A DNA stretch of 64,000 nucleotides. Source: Prevotella sp. Its GTDB lineage: Bacteria > Bacillota_I > Bacilli_A > ML615J-28 > CAG-313. Positions within the stretch are counted from its first letter, which is position 1; the number at the start of each line of letters is the position of its first letter. Under the pieces are notes generated by a model, which saw only the letters and a program-made list of their open reading frames with translations, was not told the origin of the DNA and ran no database searches. The translations under genes were made by a program, and so were the position numbers. Positions 60,274-64,000 of the stretch are shown here, piece by piece. The stretch spans positions 62,001 through 126,000 of the forward strand of contig JAMPDF010000001.1 in the NCBI GenBank assembly GCA_023665755.1. The letters are read 5' to 3'.

Positions 60274-63200
60274 CTATTCCTCATAAACAATTGTAATTGA
60301 TTTAATATAAAATGCCTTTGCCGTATTAGTAAATGAAATTGAAATATCCCCTGAAGCATTTGGCAAAATTGTATAATCTGTTGCTGTTGTAGTCAACGCT
60401 TGTGCGTTTAAATAGTTAATACCACCAATAGAAACCGATAATTTGGCAGTTCCGCTTTTAGCAATGGATGCATTAATCACTATCGACTTTATATTTCCAT
60501 TTATAGCACTAGTAGATAGCACTAATGAGTTAGTTGGATTGTTGGAACTTCCAACCTGAATTCCTTTTGAAGCATCAAATCCTACAAAACTCAATGTACC
60601 ATAAGACCAATTTATTTCGCCTAATATTGCACTTCCACCTGCAGTTTTTAATGCACCTGATACAAATTGATATGTATAGGTTTTCTCAATTTTAGTTGCA
60701 TCATCTTTTTTCTTCACAACAATTTCAAACTCTCTATCATAAGATTGACCATTTAAAGTATATATGGCCACTAGTGTAATCGTAACATCAGTATCACCTG
60801 GAGTTACTACTAAAACACCATCTACTATATTTGCAACATCTGTAACTGTATTCAATTGCCATGATAGGTTTTCATCTTGCGCTAATGTAATATCAAGTGA
60901 AGTTTCATTTACTACTGATAGATTGTTTAAATATTTTTGGGCCATTTGTTCATCAGTTAAAGGAGTTGATGCAGTCAATTTATAAATTGAAATATCTTTC
61001 TGACCGCTACTATAGCAAGAAAATATGCTACTAGTAGAATTATATTTTAATAAATTGCGAGTATTACTACCTTGTGCAACTACTTTTGCAACACCTGTTT
61101 CATCAATAGTAATCTTCCAACTAGAATTATCAGATAGAGTTTGTTCGGTTCTTAAGTAATTACTACTTGAACTTGCCGCATACAAATATCCACTGCTAGT
61201 ATCAAAACCAAATGTTCCTTCTTTTGTACCTGCTGTTAAGGTAAGAATTTGAACTGTATTATCAATTGCAACTATATTCTCAGATTTTGTAATATTGGTT
61301 TGTTTACGATTATTTTTATCTTGAGTAGTGCTTAGAGCTACATCAGAGTCCTTAGCCACTATAACAATGGTATCGCCTACATTTAAATCCGATTCATTTG
61401 TTACTAAAGTCCATTCTTCGTTACCTGAAGATTGCTTTTTAACAACAACATCAAATGCTTTATCGTATCCTTTTCCATTCAAAATGTAGGTGGCAACAAG
61501 TGTGATTACTATATCAGCCTCACCACGAATAATATTGACGGTACCGCCTACAAGTTCTGCTGCAGTTGTTTCCTTCATACTCCAAGTGATACCTTCTAGA
61601 GATGGCAAATCAAAATTTTCAGTAGCTGTACTTTCTATCTGAATTTGATCCAAATAGTCCATCGCAATCGTTTCGTCATTTACTACTGCTTCTACAAATG
61701 GATAATTGGATGAATTACTGATTTGTGGACCATTATACCACGATACAAATCCAACTATTGTGTATTGTCCTCCAACACGTAATGTCATACTATCAATAGT
61801 TCCCCAATCGCTATCGCCTCTAAGTGTTATTTGATTTCCATTTGTATCTCTAAAAATAGCGTTTTGTTTTACACCTAAAGTACCAGATACAAAAGTAAGC
61901 GTCATTTTCACAACTGAACATTGTAATGCAAGTAATTCCTCTTCGGATGGAATTACTTCTAGTTCTACTGGCTGAAGTGATACACCCTCTTCTATAATCT
62001 CTATACTATCAATTGTTGCTATTTCATTTAGACCATTATATGGAACATTTTGACCTTTCACCTTAATTTTTTGCCCCAATGCAAATTGATCATAAGCATA
62101 TGTTGCATTGGAAATGCGGTACACCATAATAGATGCAGTACCATCATTTACTAAGACAGAGAAATTATTGTACTGACTACTCAATACAGAAATAGCTGTA
62201 ATTGTACCTGTAAATACTGCTGTTTCTTTTGTTGTTTCTTTCACCTCTTGAATAGTATATTCTCTTAATTTGGCTGTCACTACAAGATTGCGATTTGTTT
62301 CACTTTCAATTGTAGTAACCAATTCATCATTTTCATCATACCAACCTTCAAAAATATATCCACTAACCAAAATTGGATTTTGAAGTACAATCGAACCTGA
62401 TTCAATAGTATATTCTGTTGGATTATTGACATTATCACCATCGTTTAAACCATCATATTGAATAGTGTAAGTAATCAATTGATATTTTGCCTTTAATGTA
62501 AGATTGCCAACTGTACCAGCTTCAATTGTAGTAACCAATTCATCATTTTCATCATACCAACCAAGGAATGTATAACCTGATTTACTTGTTGTGGGCAATT
62601 CAATTGCTGAAGATTCTACTGTGAATTCGATGTCTTCAACACCAGTGCCGCCATTTGCATCAAGTACAATCTTATATGTATCTGCTTCCCAGTTTGCTAC
62701 TAGGGTTATGTCACCTACAGAACCTGTCTTTATCCCAGTTATTTCCTCATTATTCTCATTGAACCAGCCTAAGAATGTATAACCTGTCTTTTCAGATGCA
62801 GTAAATGTGATATCTTCTGATTCAATAGTATATTCAATTGAATCTACACTAGCTCCACCATTACTATCAAAAGTTACCGTATATGTATCTGCTTCCCAGT
62901 TTGCTACTAGAATTATATTTCCTGCGGAACCCGACTTAATCACAGTAACTCGCTCATTATTTTCGTTGAACCAACCTAAGAATGTATAACCCTTTTTACT
63001 AGGTGATAATAAAAGAATATCATTGGTCTCAACATTATATTTTGACGGATTATTCTCTTGATTTAGACCACCATTCAATACATATTCAATTGTATAATCA
63101 ATTGCTACATAATATGCGATGAGTTCAATATTGCCGGTCGTACCAGTAGGAATCTCAGTTACTTGATGATTTTCAGAATCAAACCATCCGATAAAAAGAT

Positions 63201-64000
63201 AATTTGCTTTGACTGCGTCCGATAAAACAATTGTTTCAGATTCAATCGTATAATTATTTTGATTAGTGGTCATTCCACCATCTAAATTATATCTAATCGT
63301 ATATTCAATTGGCGTATATTTCGCAGTTAAGGTTTGATTTCCAATCGTACCTTTTTGAATAGTCTCTACTTTTATATCTCCAATATACCATCCATCAAAT
63401 GTGTAATATGCTTTTGTAGCAGGAGAAAGCGTGATTGTATCTGTTTCAATATTATAAACAAATGGATTATCGGAATGGTTTGTACCACCATTTAGATTAT
63501 ATTCAATGGTATAATCTATCTTTTCCCATTTCGCAAACAATTGGATTTGTTCATTTTCCATTTGTTCAATTAGTATAATTGGTTGATTAGTAAATTCAGC
63601 ATTGTCATACCAACCTACGAAATTATATCCAGCTTTAGTTGGCTCATAAAGTGTTATCGGTAATTGATTGATATGAACACCTTTTGGATTATCTTTGTGA
63701 TTTTTACCACCATTGAGTACATATTCTATAGAATATGTATAATATGAAATTTTGATTTCATATTTATATTCGCGATAAATACTAGGATCATTGACAGATG
63801 TCAAACGAATGATAACAGTAGCACTTCCCTCAGATTTTGCAACTATAGTTCCGTTTTCATCTACAGTCAAAATTTGTTCATTTGAAGAATGATAACTGAT
63901 AAGTGGTTGCAATTCAGTACCTATAATTTGATAATGAATTTGTTGAATTTCGTTTACATTCATTTCTTGTTCAATATCAAATGTTGCAGATAGTAGATTG
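60274..64000 (-). CDS. Large repetitive surface/secreted protein, 5' end outside the window
   Basis: At least 1240 aa; the frame stays open through the right edge, so the true start and any signal peptide lie beyond. From the N-side: a Big_2-like domain (EQILTVDENGTIVAKSEGSATV region), seven ~65-aa Listeria/Bacteroides (Flg_new/InlB B-type) repeats, an OB-fold-like domain (FTGTITAISVLSSQYNNFSV), an Ig-like domain, a beta-rich domain starting WTLVTNESDLNVGDTI, a second Ig-like domain, and a C-terminal beta-sandwich. No LPXTG signal is present. It is probably an adhesin or cell-surface protein with binding modules; anchor and ligand are unknown. Codon use is similar to neighbours. Confidence 0.8.
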   Translation of the reverse strand, partial: NLLSATFDIEQEMNVNEIQQIHYQIIGTELQPLISYHSSNEQILTVDENGTIVAKSEGSATVIIRLTSVNDPSIYREYKYEIKISYYTYSIEYVLNGGKNHKDNPKGVHINQLPITLYEPTKAGYNFVGWYDNAEFTNQPIILIEQMENEQIQLFAKWEKIDYTIEYNLNGGTNHSDNPFVYNIETDTITLSPATKAYYTFDGWYIGDIKVETIQKGTIGNQTLTAKYTPIEYTIRYNLDGGMTTNQNNYTIESETIVLSDAVKANYLFIGWFDSENHQVTEIPTGTTGNIELIAYYVAIDYTIEYVLNGGLNQENNPSKYNVETNDILLLSPSKKGYTFLGWFNENNERVTVIKSGSAGNIILVANWEADTYTVTFDSNGGASVDSIEYTIESEDITFTASEKTGYTFLGWFNENNEEITGIKTGSVGDITLVANWEADTYKIVLDANGGTGVEDIEFTVESSAIELPTTSKSGYTFLGWYDENDELVTTIEAGTVGNLTLKAKYQLITYTIQYDGLNDGDNVNNPTEYTIESGSIVLQNPILVSGYIFEGWYDENDELVTTIESETNRNLVVTAKLREYTIQEVKETTKETAVFTGTITAISVLSSQYNNFSVLVNDGTASIMVYRISNATYAYDQFALGQKIKVKGQNVPYNGLNEIATIDSIEIIEEGVSLQPVELEVIPSEEELLALQCSVVKMTLTFVSGTLGVKQNAIFRDTNGNQITLRGDSDWGTIDSMTLRVGGQYTIVGFVSWYNGPQISNSSNYPFVEAVVNDETIAMDYLDQIQIESTATENFDLPSLEGITWSMKETTAAELVGGTVNIIRGEADIVITLVATYILNGKGYDKAFDVVVKKQSSGNEEWTLVTNESDLNVGDTIVIVAKDSDVALSTTQDKNNRKQTNITKSENIVAIDNTVQILTLTAGTKEGTFGFDTSSGYLYAASSSSNYLRTEQTLSDNSSWKITIDETGVAKVVAQGSNTRNLLKYNSTSSIFSCYSSGQKDISIYKLTASTPLTDEQMAQKYLNNLSVVNETSLDITLAQDENLSWQLNTVTDVANIVDGVLVVTPGDTDVTITLVAIYTLNGQSYDREFEIVVKKKDDATKIEKTYTYQFVSGALKTAGGSAILGEINWSYGTLSFVGFDASKGIQVGSSNNPTNSLVLSTSAINGNIKSIVINASIAKSGTAKLSVSIGGINYLNAQALTTTATDYTILPNASGDISISFTNTAKAFYIKSITIVYEE
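62275..63745 (-). repeat. Seven tandem Flg_new/InlB-type repeats
   Basis: Seven units of about 65 codons start with Y(T/S)IEYxLNGG-like strands and end with GYxFxGW(F/Y) followed by KAKY/ANWE. Some are nearly identical in DNA: a 42-bp exact repeat at 62305-62346 and 62521-62562, and a second of ~30 bp at about 62670-62700 and 62880-62910. Such copies can recombine and change repeat number. Confidence 0.8.

Noticed and set aside
1..64000. Mollicutes-type genetic code with TGA as Trp
   Set aside because: TGA ends many genes here, for example at 10635-10637 and 34364-34366 with tight gene junctions, and Trp is encoded by TGG.
1..64000. CRISPR arrays, tRNA or rRNA genes, IS elements
   Set aside because: I saw no regular spaced repeats, no cloverleaf-like segments with the GTTCGAATC-type core, and no transposase. 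A tRNAscan or IS search could still find something I missed.

Overview
The window looks like chromosomal DNA of a low-G+C, endospore-forming member of the Bacillota (Firmicutes). The evidence is AT-rich sequence, purine-rich Shine-Dalgarno (SD) sites, standard stop usage (TGA ends genes, including in ATGA overlaps, so this is not the Mollicutes code), and a scattered set of sporulation genes: spoIVA, a spoVD-like PBP, spoIVFA/spoIVFB, dacB-spmA-spmB, spoIIM and a spoVIF-like gene. A strictly fermentative or anaerobic life is suggested by the class III ribonucleotide reductase nrdD/nrdG and pyruvate phosphate dikinase. The gut-type lineages around Erysipelotrichia and related Bacilli fit, but this placement is inference. 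I saw no tRNA, rRNA, CRISPR array, insertion sequence or prophage.

The key to the layout is a near-consensus Firmicutes dif site at 41579-41606. Almost all genes left of it (1-41253) read rightwards and almost all genes right of it (42019-64000) read leftwards, so transcription and presumably replication converge there. The window therefore spans the chromosome terminus, with dif in a 765-bp gene-free gap flanked by intrinsic terminators. Exceptions to the polarity are galM, an XRE regulator gene and one small hypothetical gene at 52218.

Left arm: spoIVA-hup; galM/mscL divergent pair; a dcw remnant (spoVD/ftsI-murE-mraY-murD); a GltD-like flavoprotein gene overlapping a fused nadD-nadE; a T-box-controlled valS-folC unit, then radC; spoIVFA and a frameshifted spoIVFB; an LRR surface protein; ppdK; a glycosyltransferase-acyltransferase-acyltransferase operon likely making a glycolipid; rplU-prp-rpmA with L21 leader, obg, an ECF transporter S component; mutS-mutL-miaA; dacB-spmA-spmB; rluB-PAP2 phosphatase; and a degenerate Fic-like protein gene overlapping a PHP hydrolase gene.

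Right arm, read leftwards: a very large repeat-rich surface protein cut by the window edge; spoVIF; tldD-pmbA; proS; marR-plsY-GT28, a membrane-lipid operon; nrdD-nrdG; a short protein like part of dipicolinate synthase A; lepA; and hemW-spoIIM-xerD-deoB-hydrolase, which runs up to the terminus.

Most notable points: the dif site and its convergent surroundings with DnaA-box-like sequences; a one-base frameshift in spoIVFB; a NadD-NadE fusion with an internal SD and start; a hairpin lying between SD and start codon of the GT8 gene; and a Fic-like protein lacking its catalytic motif. All identifications are from reading motifs, with no database search.
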